Assembly: GCF_048773025.1 (NCBI RefSeq)
Contig: NC_133554.1
Span: forward strand, 54,288,769 to 54,352,768
From: Camelus bactrianus
Taxonomy: Eukaryota; Chordata; Mammalia; Artiodactyla; Camelidae
Direction: 5' to 3'
Length of the DNA: 64,000 nt
In this document: piece after piece, positions 32,943 through 44,395 of the stretch
How the letters are laid out: each line of letters starts with the position of its first letter
Numbering within the stretch: the stretch's first letter is position 1
Program-made: the position numbers and the translations under genes
Notes under the pieces: model-generated
The model's input: the letters and a program-made list of their open reading frames with translations, nothing else
Database searches by the model: none
Told to the model about the DNA's origin: nothing

Positions 32943-35900
32943 CTGTGGAAGCAACAGGGTGACAGACAGTGAGCCCCACCCTCAACAGGAGGTCCTGACG
33001 CTCTCCACTCTGCTTGGCCCTTGGGCCCAGGTCCTGTGGCTACCACAGTCCACATAAGGACCCATCCTGGGCAGGGCAGCCCCACAGAAGGACCTGTAGG
33101 GCCCTGACCTTCAACCTAAGAATTTCCCCCAAGACTTAGTACTGTGGACATAGGGCTGGATGTGGCCATGAGAAAAGTGTGAGGGAGACCCAGGGATCCT
33201 GGTGGGACCTGGGCCAGGAGAAGGATTTCTACCTAAGCCTTCCACGTTTGGTTATACCATCTAGGGTACAGGAATCAATAATGCAGAGACTTGTTTGATG
33301 TCTGCTTGCCTGTAGAGCACAATGACCATGAGGGCAGGGACTGTTCTGTTTCACTCACAGGGAGAAACTGGTACCTGCCCAATGCCTCCAAAAGTTCAGC
33401 CCTGGCACCAAAGTCCTGGGATGCGGGCCCTTTACCGAGAATGTTGACCGGAATCAGGGATCTCCTGCTGAGACGTGGTGCTCCTGGTGGGTGCTGGCTG
33501 GGTTGTGAGAGAAGCTGGGGTACTTGTGGACCTCTCGGGGCTGGGGGCTGTAACACGGGCTAAGGGAGAAGCACAGGTCAGGCCAGGTGCCCTCTCCCTG
33601 GGTCCCCACTCTCCATCACTGGTGTGGCTCTGCTCACATAGTCAAGGTCACTCAGGTTGTCTGGACAGATGTGTTGTGTCCAGCATCCCCCACGACTGCA
33701 CCCAGGGTCATGACCGGCACCCTGGGTCCCCCTCCCCGGTCGCTCTCCAGGTGCATCCTGGCCAGGTGAGCACTTTCAGATACAGCGTGGTCCTTGCTCA
33801 CCAGGAGATTTCAGAGTCTATGGAAGGAGTACCTGGCTCCAGGTCACCCCCAGCCACGGCCACACCTTTGTCCTCTTCACCCACCCTGGCAGGGGACAGA
33901 CAGGGTGATGTTCACTGCACAGGGAGTGATGCAGAGCGACGGAGCCGCCAGGGCCCTCGGGCGCGGCTGATGGCTGGAGTGAGACACAAATGAAACAGAT
34001 GTGCAGCAGAGTCTGCGCTGAACGGTGAGACCCGTCTTGCTCTCAGCCCCTAAACTCTCAGCCAGGCCTGGGGCCCCCCCCGGGGGGTGGGGAATGACCA
34101 GAAAGAAAGATCTAGAGCGACACAGACCTCTGTGGACCCTGCAGCACGTGGCCTGCCCCGAGGTCAAAGGACAGCCCTTTCCCTCACACACGCCGCAGTC
34201 CAGCGAACCTTCGGTTCCTCACTCGTAAATAGCAACAGGCAAAGGGCGTGTAAGGGAGACCTCTCTCGTGAGAGCAAAACTAGGACCAACGGGAGGGACC
34301 TCAGAGGAACCGGAGACAACCTCAGGGTGAGAGAACTCAAGGGACAGCGCAAACACATAGGCGATCTTGTTTAGGCGCTTGGGAAACCAAACCAGCCTTC
34401 TATTAAGGAATTATTTGCAGCACATGGCGGTCGATTTGGGGCCAGAACATCTCCTTAGAGCCCGTTTCCTCACCCTTCTCCCTTTGCCTAAGGGGAGCAA
34501 TTTCTGGGGTTTTCTGGGGTTTTTCTGGGTTTGCTCCTGTGGGTACGAGGTGCCAGAAAAAGACAGAGAGACAGGGCCAGCCTGGAGGGGCAGCGTGGTC
34601 TCCACAGCATCACAGACACCCACACAGGCTCTGGGGTTCCTCCCCATCCTTCTCTGTGGAGACCCCCAGGGACCACTGCTGTGAGGTTGCCGCCCTGGGA
34701 ACCCTCCTGGGGCGGCAACAAGGGGGACACAGGGATGTCCTCTCATGGCCCTGATGGGCCCGTTCCTACAGGGACAGCTGAGAGAGGGCCAGGAAGAGAC
34801 ACAGGGTCCCCTTACAAGTGGATTCCACCCTTGTGAGGACAGGAAGGCACCCTGTCCCCAGACTCGGGCTCACTCTGCCCCCTCCACCCAGGAAAGCTTC
34901 CGAGGTGGACACAGAGAATCTAGAAGAACCAGAGGTGGGCATGCGCTGTGAGCAGGCAGACCACTCACAAGCTGGGTCCTGATCCCTGACTCCCCCACCC
35001 CACGCTCCTACTCCAGATCTTTCCTGAGGGTCAGGGTCCCAGGTACAGATCAGGCAGCCCCAGTGCTGATGTCAGGGGCTCACCTGGGAACACAGACACC
35101 ACAACCCGGGCAACCTGGGAGGCGGAGTTCAATGAAAGTGCTGTGTGAATCCCACACAGGTAAATTCCTGCATCCTCCATTCCAAGGCTCTCCATGGTCA
35201 CTGTGAAGGTGAGGTTTGCAGGATGGCCCCTGATGGACACACGGCCACTCCTCACTTCTCTCTCTGGCTCTCTGGTCTCCACCATCCTCCTTGGTAGGAA
35301 ACATGGGAATTTGCACCAGTATTTGTTATTTTTAATGAATTCCTTCTCATACTGACACTGCATGCTCAGAGATCTTCCCTTGATGCCCGTCACTCTGCGG
35401 GGGCCACTCAGGGACCAACAGCCTGGAAAACACAGCCGAGTCCGGCTCCTCATCAGGTGAGCTGGGGTCAGGGTCACCCTGGGGTGTGGGTCCCTCAAGG
35501 ACCCCTGGGGTCTGGAGGAGGCTGAGGCAGGAGACAAGCCTTTCCTCAGACCCTGGGGAGGATGAGCGGGGAGTAGCCTGCTCACAAAGGAGAGGGTGTC
35601 CTTGGAGACAGGATGGGATCAGGATGGGAAAATCTCTGTGAGTATATGTGTGTGATGCCCCAAGATGTCATTTCTGACTGTGACAATTGAGGTGTGACCA
35701 CCACAGGCGTCCCCTCTCACTGGCGCTGCCCTATCCAGCCCAGTGGATGAGACTCACCTGCCTTGTGCACTGAATCCTCGTGGTCCCTGCTGAGGCAGGT
35801 GCTGGCTGTTCCTGGAAGATTCTCTGCCTGCCCTCCCTCCCTCCTGTTGCGCTGCTGCTCACCCACCTCCACCCCCGCCCCTTCCTCTCCCCCCAAAAGG

Positions 35901-35975
35901 GCTGAGCCCCTCACCTGGGACGTGGAGAAGCAGCAGAGCTGAAGGCAGCCACAGGGCCCCGTCCCTCGGGGTCAT
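32780..35975 (-). CDS. CD300C-type receptor, copy 2, with frameshifted membrane exon
   Basis: The exons 35915-35975, 35084-35422, 33436-33559 and 32780-32942 join in family phase and leave 228 open codons. The leader is identical to copy 1. The V-set exon is nine bases longer (339) and keeps MQCQYEKEF, VSIRGHPANLTFTVTMESL and IYLCGIH. The stalk is Thr/Ser/Pro-rich (41 residues). The membrane exon begins normally ([16 protein letters not shown]), but one base is missing near 32869-32871 compared with copy 1. The frame then reads [17 protein letters not shown] and ends SPCVF. The displaced frame still spells a family tail (SRPQRSS, closing at a TAG like the copy near 62 kb), so the loss looks recent. 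The product would have a shortened helix and a novel tail. It may be non-functional, poorly anchored or polymorphic. All splice sites are good. Confidence 0.72.
33436..33559 (-). CDS. CD300C copy 2 exon 3 (stalk)
   Basis: A 124-base exon with acceptor CTCCCTTAG and donor GTAAAG. It is six codons longer than copy 1 and ends GQHSR. Thr and Ser residues offer O-glycosylation sites. Confidence 0.8.
35084..35422 (-). CDS. CD300C copy 2 exon 2 (V-set domain)
   Basis: A 339-base exon from acceptor TGTTTTCCAG to donor GTGAGC, open throughout. The extra codons fall just before the final strand (SQVARVVVSVFPG). The cysteine pair reads WCKFPC, as in copy 1. Confidence 0.85.
35915..35975 (-). CDS. CD300C copy 2 exon 1 (signal peptide)
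   Basis: Identical in sequence to exon 1 of copy 1, including the start context and the GTGAGG donor. Confidence 0.85.
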
Positions 35976-37156
35976 TCCTCCAGCACAGATGTCACCTGCA
36001 GCAGCGCCAGACCCTGGGCAGGGACAGGGTGGACCCTCCTCAGAGGACTCACTCCGGTCCTCACTTCTGCTTTTCTGGGCCTCTCTGCTTCCTTGTCCAG
36101 CCCCGTGTCAGTTCAGGTGATCAGGGTGCAGGAGATTTGGGGATCCCGGGATCAGTGCCCTGGGCTCAATCCAGTGACTGGACAAGTCCAGGGTCCCTCG
36201 GTCGGGGATGCTGCCTCCTCCCCACAGCTCCCAGTTGGTCCTCTCTCTCTCACACAGGCACTCTCGCACAGCAGGGCCAACCTGGGTCCTTCCTGGGTGG
36301 GGCCTCCCCACCCTCTGTGATTTGTCATTTCCTTGTGGTCAGGATAGACAGTCCCAGGGTTGGATGTCAGACTCATCCATCCTCTCTGGCCTTGGTGGGG
36401 ACCACAGAGGGGCTGTGTCCCCCAACCTGCAGCTCCAGGCACCCATGGAGCTCTGCCCCTGTGGGACCCCCAACTCTTCTGGCCACACAAGATGGTACTA
36501 TGACCTCAGATGCCTCCAAAGGTCCTATTTTGGTTCTGGGTTCCCAATCAGGGTACCAAGCCCCCAGGACATAGTTTTCCTCCTGGCGGGCTGATCCCCA
36601 GACGTAGACCTGGAGCAGCTGTCACCAACCCTCCGCATACCTCACTTTTCAGTTTCTTCTCTTGAAAGTGCACTACATCATGAGATTCAGGACAGAGAAC
36701 TGAGAATGGATGAGAGTTCACTCATGGAAGATGCTGAGTGGGAAGTTGGGGACCATGGGGACATCCCTCACCATCCGAACCCCCCTCATGCCCTTTTACT
36801 GCTTATACGTTATACTGCAATAAAAGAATTAAAAAATCAAAAACCAAAGCACAAATATAAAAAATGAACACATACACATGCAGACAATGTAAGCATGAAT
36901 TTATACCTCTGAGCGTTTGCTTGATTGGGGGCGGGGAGGTATTGTCGGGTTATTTTGGTCTTTTTCACATAGCGAAGAGGACATAGATGAATGTCCCTTC
37001 CTCCAAACTACCTTTCCAACAGATCAGAGGGTAAGCAAACTGACTGGAAGAGTATTGTAAACCATAAGTGACAGTGTCAAGATCTGAACCCAGATTTCTC
37101 TGGCATGACTGCCCAAGTGTCTTTCCACTGCACCGTCACTCTGAAAGAGAGAGTGT

Positions 37157-37240
37157 AGGGGGTGGGTATAGCTCAGTGGTAGAGAGCATGCTCAGCATGT
37201 AGGAGGTCAACCTCCAGTACCTCCATAAAAAAAAAAAAAA
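37157..37240 (+). mobile_element. Short camelid-type SINE with perfect 15-bp TSD
   Basis: An 84-base copy with the A box ('gtatagctcagtggtagag') and a shortened B-box region. The T-loop part is deleted and it ends in an A-run. TGAAAGAGAGAGTAG occurs at 37142-37156 and at 37241-37255 without a mismatch, so the insertion is fairly young. Confidence 0.9.
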
Positions 37241-37556
37241 TGAAAGAGAGAGTAGGCAAGGGCTAGCAAAAGGGAGAAGCACAAAATTCAGACCCAGGAA
37301 ACAGAATGAGAGGAATGTTGGGCAGCTGGTGGCCATGGTAACCCATATTGAGAAACGGCCCAGGAGTTGCTGTTTCCTGTCTTTTCCGCTCACCACGGTT
37401 TCTCCTGACTCTCTCACTTCCCTGGTGCATCTTTTCAGAAAACACTTCTTGAACTAAAAGCAGTTTCTGCCGATAGGTTGGAAGATCCAACAGGTGGACA
37501 GGGCAATGGCAGCAGTAACTTAGGAAACGCATTTGGTTTTAGGTGTGAGTGCCTGT

Positions 37557-38010
37557 TGTGATGGTTAATTTTAGGTGTCAGGTTGACACATACATGGGGT
37601 GCCCAGATTACACCTTTTTTCTGGGTGTGTCCACGAGGATGTTTCCAGATGAGATTGGCACTTGAATGCGTAGACTCGGTAAAGCAGGTTGCCCTCCCCA
37701 GTGGAGGTGGGCATCGCATCCAATCTGACCCAAAAAATCAGCATGACAGGCAGATTTTATTGGGTAAAGGATGGATTTTATTGGTAAAGGAAGGAGGAAC
37801 TCAGCCTTTCCTGCCTGGTTGCTCCCTGCTTCTGGTTCTTAGACTTTTGAACTTGGAATGAATTACACTACCATTTTTCCTGGGTCTCCAGCTGGTGGAC
37901 AGTACATGGTGGCATTCCCCAGCCTCCATAAGTGTGTGAGTCAATTCCTTATACTAAATATCTTCAAATACATACATCTCTTGCTCTATTTCTCTAGAGA
38001 ACCCCAGGAA
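37557..38010 (+). mobile_element. MLT2-type ERVL solo LTR (fossil)
   Basis: It starts TGTGATGGTTAATTTTAGG, continues with 'ttctgggtgtgtccacgaggatgtttccagatgagatt' and 'gtaaagcaggttgccctcccc', and ends near 'ctctatttctctagagaacc', as in MLT2/ERVL LTRs. It is eutherian-old and degraded. No internal part adjoins. Confidence 0.7.
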
Positions 38011-38489
38011 TTTCCTTCTTCAGATCTCAAGACTGCACATGAAGACCTAACTCAGAAAGAGCCTGGTGAGGACTCGACACAGAGAGACCCCCGATCTCCC
38101 CAGGCCGACCCCCCTCTCACCTGCAGAGTGACTTTCACGCAGACATTCCTCAGAGCTGATGAAATGTTCGTGTTTCAAGGGGCTGCTCTAGGGAAACAGA
38201 GCAAAAAGCCTGAAAAGTCAGGCTGAGCATTAAATAGCATGGGGACCATCCAGAGTGAATGGGGTCTCTCTTTCCCAAGGGAAGAAATAATTAAACTAAG
38301 ATCAAATTAAAGCCAAATGATTGTCCTTCTTTGAGGGAGAATCAGGGGTACCTGCTTTCATGCTCTGTGGCTTTCAGGGCCTCTCTAAGGTCCAGAGAAA
38401 CCTGAGCCACTTACATTTTTTGACGCTCATCTCAGCATCTCAAAAAAAGAGACACCAAATTAGGGCTACAAATTTGTGGTATATTTTAA

Positions 38490-38700
38490 TTTTTAATTTT
38501 TTAAAATTATCATTATTATTTCTAATTGAAGTACAGTTGATTTACAATGTTTCGGTCTACAGCAAAGGGATTCAGTTATACATGTATACATATATATCTG
38601 TCTCCTTTTTCAGACTCTTTTCCATTATAGGTTATTACAAGATATGGAATAGAGTTCTCTGTACTAAATAGTAGGCCCTTGTTAGTCGTATATTTTAAAT
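38490..38700 (-). repeat. Artiodactyl-type L1 3' end, antisense
   Basis: It holds 'aattgaagtacagttgatttacaatg', 'gggattcagttatacatg' and 'ttttccattataggttattacaagatatg', the reverse of a cetartiodactyl L1 3' UTR. Confidence 0.8.
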
Positions 38701-40479
38701 GTATAAAGTTCACAAATCAACTTTGTGTAACGTAATTGGCCATAAAGTATCATTAATTGGGCCATAAAATGATTATTGGATTAAAATTTTAATTTACTGG
38801 TGGTTTGATAGGCATAAAGCACATGCATGTAGGATGAACACTTATGTCAATGCAGCCCTGTGGTCCTGTAGATCATTTGGTTTAGAGATAACGTGAAAGA
38901 CTAAATTTGAGGCCCTTCGTGGGGTGCTAGGCCAGGGCCAGACTGCAGGTCTCCCCCTCTGTCACTGCAAGACAGACCCTGCCCCCTGGCGTCTCCCCCA
39001 TTTCTACCCGTCTCTCTTGGTCCCTGCACCTCGGTTTCTCATCCTCACATGCTCCCCTGGGCCTTTCCTGGCACTGATCATAGAGCTGGTTCCCTTGTTC
39101 ACGGACAATATGAAGAAACACGGACAGCTGCCGCCACTCCAAGTTCCCCGCTAGCCGAAAGTGTTCAGCAGGGGGCCCTGGGTCTCTCCACCGCTCCCAG
39201 AGGGTAAGAAATCCAGAGAGGCAGCGTGAGTGTTGCTTCTCAGTAGAGCTGAAGACTCGGACTGGACTCCGTCGTGACCTCGTCTTTCCTGCCTGGTTCT
39301 GTCCCCTCCGCCAGGGCTTGGGTCTTTAGGGCCTTGATCTACTCCAGGCTGAACTGCCCATTGGGCTCCAGACTTCTGCTTGTACCTTGAGCCCTGAGCC
39401 CTGACCCCTGAATGTCTGAGTCCACGTCTGACTAGTTCCCAAGGAGACAAGTTGATCCCTACTCAGATGGTTCAGGCGGATGAGCAGATGGAGCTGTAGG
39501 ACCCAGCCTGGAGAGGAAAGGCTGTCAGGATACAATGGGTCTAGTTCAAATACTCCTAGTGGCCAGGATCAGGATATTCAAGGCAGCCAGGAGGGACCCA
39601 GCAGCTGAGAAACCCTCTTGTTAGAGCAGAATTATTTGTAGTCCTTGAAGAAGTGAATCTCTGCAAACAGTCACTCGCGCCATCTGTTGGTGGCTTGAAG
39701 AACTGCCACAAGCCTGCTCTGGTTAATTTCTGTTCTTACCCACAGGCTCAGGAAACAGACATGCTCCTGTACTTGAGTATCAGGCTGTGTCAACCATCCC
39801 TCCAGATCCCTCCCGACAGAGGCTGGACCTCAAGGAAAGGCTCCAGTCCCTTGGAAAAGGAGATTTGGTCTTGAGTGAGGTAGATTTGAGCTCAGGTTTG
39901 GACTCCTGTTTCAGGTAGGAGTAGGGTGCTTTGCAAGAACAGAAATCACAGACAGAAAAATAAGGTGGGTCCTCTAAGAATGCACTACCCAAGGAGGGGG
40001 CCTAAGAGCGCTGAGTGCAGAGACTTAAGGGTACTGGAGTACGCAAGAGATGAGACCCTCGGGAATGCAGAGATGCCCGGCTGGCTTGGCTGAGTGAGCA
40101 GCTTTGGGTGCTCCCAGTCCAGCAGGGGATTCTCAGGCTGGGGTGTTTGCTTCCTGGTTCTGGAGCTGGAGCAATTCTGAGCCTGCAGGTAATTTTAGGA
40201 GACCCAGGTGTGGAACTGAGAAGGCAGATAGGCGGGGGGGTGGGGGCTCCTCTCCTGTACAGTCAGTTCTCCATGGTTCCTCAACCAGCAAGCCCGCTGA
40301 CTGACACGGGACTCGGACACGGGAGAGTCTCCCAACAAGGTAAACTGCATCTCTACCCACTTCTCAGAGAGAAAGAGGCTCTATTTTATGGAGACAGTGT
40401 TTTTGACGTTGGATTAGAGGAAACAACACAGTGGGGGAGAGGGCTTATGAGGGTCCTCACTGCCCTGGCTCCTTCTTGA
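38701..40479. other. Intergenic sequence, no gene recognised
   Basis: No CD300 exon is found on either strand. Some acceptor- and donor-like sites occur (for example around 39740) but no frame between them shows family motifs. Confidence 0.4.
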
Positions 40480-40770
40480 CCCAGCCGCTGCCTTTGCCCA
40501 GACCTTCCACTTCCGCTCCCTCACCTGCCTGATGCTGTCATCCGAGAGGCCATCCCTGGCTTCTGTCACCCCGTCCTCTGAACTCTGGTTTGTTTTTCTC
40601 CATCACGCTTATTATAAACCAGTATTATTTCTTTATTTTCTGAAAACCCCTGTTAGAATATAAAGCCCATGTTTTGGCGATGGCTCTACCCCTGACACCT
40701 AGAAACACGCCTGGCACTTACTAGGCTCTTTGTGAGTATTCGAAGAATGAATAAAGGAATAAAGAAATCC
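40480..40770 (+). repeat. L2 LINE 3' end
   Basis: It reads 'cttccgctccctcacctgcc', 'atcacgcttattataaacc', 'agaatataaagcccatg', then 'gcctggcacttactaggctc' and a 'gaatgaataaaggaat' end, the L2 3' order. Confidence 0.65.
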
Positions 40771-41176
40771 TAAGTTGAGAATCCACACCTGGGAGAAAAA
40801 GTACTCAGGTGAGTAAGATCACAGAAAAGCAGCCCCCTTACCTCAGGGTCCCCTGGCCAGACGTGCTGTGCCTGGCGTTCTCTCCTAGGGAGTTAGGAGT
40901 TCTGGGGGCTTTAGTGGAAGGCTCTCCCCCGTCCTCCCCAGCCAAGCACCAGACACATACATTATATACACACTTTTGTGTATGTGATATATTTCATTAC
41001 AATTTTTAGTTTTTAAAATAAGTCTCTAGCAATAAGGTAAAAAGAGATATAAGGTTCAAGGTCAGAAGTTCCTTCCTCTCTAGTCTGAGTGGCTGTGTCT
41101 CTGGACAGGTTGTCGATGGGCGAGGGGAGAGGCAGATTGTCTGGGTCAGGCTGACTCTTTTTTCCCCACCAGTTGC

Positions 41177-41279
41177 TCACTGAGGCCTGTTGACCCAGAG
41201 GACAGCACTGAGCATGCCCAGGAACAGGGGCACCTTCAGGAGGACGAGGAGCAGGAAGTGGACACTGCTGAGCAGGGAC
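41177..41279 (-). pseudogene. Copy 3 membrane exon, truncated tail
   Basis: The helix and VNRPQ are preserved, then TGA. It lacks the RSS-containing tail of the other copies. Acceptor CCCCCACAG is good and the helix lysine is kept. Confidence 0.8.
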
Positions 41280-42109
41280 CTGTGGGGGACATGGTGACTG
41301 GCCCAGACTCCGCCCCCTCCCCATCTCTCTTTGTGCCCAGGTCCCGTGGCCTCAAAGTCAGTATCGACATCACCCCTGGTTGGTACCAAGGCCAGAGCAC
41401 CCCGTGCTGAGGGCCACAGACTACTGAACTCGAGTGTCAGGACCCAGCAGACAGGTGCAGGAGGATGTGGTGGTGAGGAACAGAGAGGAGGAGAGATGTA
41501 GGGACCCTGGCCCCAGAAACAGCTTTCTGAACCCACGTGCTGATCTATCAGCCATCAGCACTCCCAGGAACTCAGCTCTCGCTGGGACCAACTTCAAGGA
41601 TGAAATGTCCTCTTAGAACCACTCCTCAGTCAAATTAATGTCTTCACTCATGCTTAAGTACCTTCATGGGAGCAGCTCTTCTGCTTAAATGGTTCGACAA
41701 TCTCAGTTCCATGGAGTGACCTCTCCAAGCTCACCTTTCACCTCCTGGGTCCCAGGACCTGCCCTCATTCCAGCTCCTCACAAATGCTGTGTCCTCTCCT
41801 CACACTGAGCCTTTGTTTAATCTCCCCACCAACCCTCTTCCTGGCTTGCAGCCTAAGGGTTCAGCAGATGCCCTTCCAGGTCCTCTCCAAGATTACTTCC
41901 CTCCTGGCACGTATCCTGGTCCCCTGCCCTGTATCCTCTTTGCCCACTTGAGCTGCTCACAGCTGCGGACAGTCTTGGACCCGCCTGTGGTTTCCCACCT
42001 CAAGCTCCTGCATCCTTTGCCCGAGGGCTATCTCTAGCTTTCAGGGCAGGGTTGGGGGCACATGGCTGACTGAGCAAAGTAGGCCAGACATGCCACAGAA
42101 TTCACGCCC

Positions 42110-42230
42110 CAACTAATGACCTTCTGCCTGGACACTCTTTCTCCAGATTCTTGTTTGATGGGCTCTCCCACTTCCTTCAGATCTCTGCTTAAATGACACT
42201 TTGTTTGAGAAGCCTTCTGTCATCACTCTG
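42110..42230 (+). repeat. L2 LINE fragment
   Basis: 'ttctgcctggacactctttctcc' then 'tcagatctctgcttaaatgacactttg' and 'gagaagccttctgtcatcac' follow the L2 3' consensus. Confidence 0.65.
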
Positions 42231-42659
42231 TGTGAAATTAGCAACCCCGCAGTCTCCTCCCACCACGAGGACGGATGTGTGTGGATCACAACCTCAGCTT
42301 CCTCCCGCCGCAGTGGGACAGTTCCAAGGAATGTTCTACACTGTCTCTCTGAGGGTGGCCAGTGGGACTGAGGCCGGCTGCTACAACTCTCTCATTCATG
42401 TCCACTCCATTGTCTTTCCCCATTTCCCTCTCCCTCACCATATGTCCTGGGATCACCCCTCTGCAACTAATTGCACCTAAATCCTTGTCTTAGGACCTGG
42501 TTTTGAGAAAACCCAAACTAAGACAAGTTTCTTTGTTTTTTGTTTTCACTCAGCATCAAAATAGCCTTCTTCATGCTCCATCATCTTCCCATGCACCCTC
42601 ACCCTGTCCTTAGACACCTGCTTAATTTTCCTCCATAGTAATTACCATTAACTGACATT

Positions 42660-42860
42660 TCCTCTATCTATCTACCTGTCCAACTATCTACCTACCTATC
42701 CATCTACCACCTTTATCTGTCATCTATCTATCCATCCTGTCACATCTCTCCATCTCTACCAACGGTCATCTGTCTATTCCTATGTATGTATCTATTATTC
42801 ATCCACCCATTTATCCATATCTATCTATCCATTTATCTATCTATCTATCATCTGTCTTAT
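42660..42860 (+). repeat. (TCTA/ATCC)n imperfect microsatellite
   Basis: Tetranucleotide runs of TCTA, ATCC and ACCT over about 200 bases, intron 3 of the pseudogene. Confidence 0.85.
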
Positions 42861-43093
42861 CCATTTTGCCCCTGTTTACATCTACCCATTTGAGAGAAAC
42901 TTCCTTGAGAGCAAACCTTGCCTTTTTTTTTCACTGCCATATTCCCAAGCCTTTGGATATGTTCCCAGCACACAGCAAGTAAATTAAATATTTGTTGAGT
43001 GGTGACTAACCAAGGAAATCTGTGTCCAGGAAGCCCTACCCTAGGGAAGAAGCCATCCAGATGGTAGAAGACCCTGGGACACGTGCACCTTAC

Positions 43094-43130
43094 CCTTGGT
43101 GTTGGCTGAGAGGTCCAGGTGTCCTTGCTG
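43094..43130 (-). pseudogene. Copy 3 stalk exon remnant (37 bases)
   Basis: Between CCTCCAG and GTAAGG it encodes AARTPGPLSQHQG in the right phase for the membrane exon. It is about a third of the length in copies 1 and 2. Confidence 0.55.
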
Positions 43131-44129
43131 CTGGAGGTTGTTGCCGAGGGGTGGGGGGGAACAGTGAAAGGTGAAGAACAGAGATCCAGTGCCCTCTCTC
43201 CAACCGGCTACCTGTCACCTGCATGGATCTGACTTCATGAAGCAGAGGGAACTCAGGGAAGGGGCTGGACAGATGTTCTAGGACCATCGTCCCCCCATAG
43301 TCAGACCCAGGCTTGACCAATGTGCAGGAGACTCTCCCTCTGCTCTGCAGCCGGGTGGACACTTTTTAAACCAGGACCGGAGAATCATCGCCTTCTGCCA
43401 GTAAGCATTTCAGTGTTCCTCATCTCGCTGAAAACAGGAGTGCGTGAAGGCCAGCACAGGAGTTAGGTCCCAGCCCCCAGCCAGTGCGTCCACATACCAC
43501 CCCCACCCGACTTTGTCTACCCCCACAGAAGACTGTGGAGCTTGCTTCAGGGGAGTTTGAAAGCAGGGATGCCTCACATGGCTGATGGCTAGAGAGCACC
43601 ACCAGCCCCAAACAGGGAAGGTAGGTGGAATCTGCCTTCTGGAAAGTGGGACCCCCTTGGCACACCCAGATCCTCAGACATTGGCAGCTTAACCTGCATT
43701 CCCTCAGGCAGGAGACTGGAGAATAGGCACTGGCTCAGTGGCCAACCAGGAAGAAGGACATAGTACAGAGACACCTAGGGACCCGGAGGAAAACAGCCGA
43801 GTGTCTCGGCAGTCACCTGAAGGTGAGGCGCCTCCCCCAGCACCCCCCATAAGCCCCTCCCTCAGCTCCAAGCTCAGGGCCAGTCTCAGATTCTTCTTTC
43901 CTTCTTCACAGTTTTATAAATTTAATAATCCATAAAGCAAGTATGGCCACATTCTGAAATGCACATAGACAAGACCTTCTGAGGAACACCTCATGAAACA
44001 TGAAAAAGAGGAACCAACACAAAGGAAAAAACGAAACTCAGAGGAAGCTGAGACAATGCAGGAAGCAGAAGAATAAAAAAGAATATCCTTAGATCGATAA
44101 GGGGTGATACAGCGCCTATGCAACAAGAA

Positions 44130-44180
44130 CAAGCTGAAAGAGAGAAAAGAAGGAAGAAAGGAAAAGAGAGAGAGGGAGAG

Positions 44181-44279
<99 letters not shown>

Positions 44280-44395
44280 AGATAGAAAAGAAAGAAGATA
44301 GAAAAGAAAGAAATAAAGAAAAGATAGAAAGAGAGAGAGAAAGAGAGAAAGAAAGAAGGAAGGAAGGAAGGAAGGAAGGAAAGAAAGAAAGGCTT
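44130..44395 (+). repeat. (GAAA)n long purine microsatellite
   Basis: About 260 bases of AAAG/GAAA units with a nearly perfect core of about 90 bases at 44185-44280 and a GGAA tract at about 44355-44380. The strand asymmetry is complete (purines against pyrimidines). Confidence 0.95.

Larger units (their letters stand above)
32740..36765 (+). repeat. Tandem segmental duplication, unit 2
   Basis: The partner of 26140-29970, carrying CD300C copy 2. By eye the V exons match at a little over 80 percent, while about 35811-36102 differs from 28981-29272 at only about four positions. The L2 insert of unit 1's intron 3 is missing here. Confidence 0.8.

Noticed and set aside
40838-40900. Donor-like GTAAGG on the minus strand after a short open stretch, possible extra cytoplasmic exon
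   Set aside because: The frame before it is too short, lacks tyrosine motifs and has no matching acceptor. No other CD300C copy has such an exon.
42660-42860. Possible CRISPR-like spaced repeats
   Set aside because: These are tetranucleotide microsatellites in a mammalian genome, with no spacers.
44104-44301. Lys/Glu-rich open frame resembling a coiled coil
   Set aside because: It is the (GAAA)n microsatellite read in frame.
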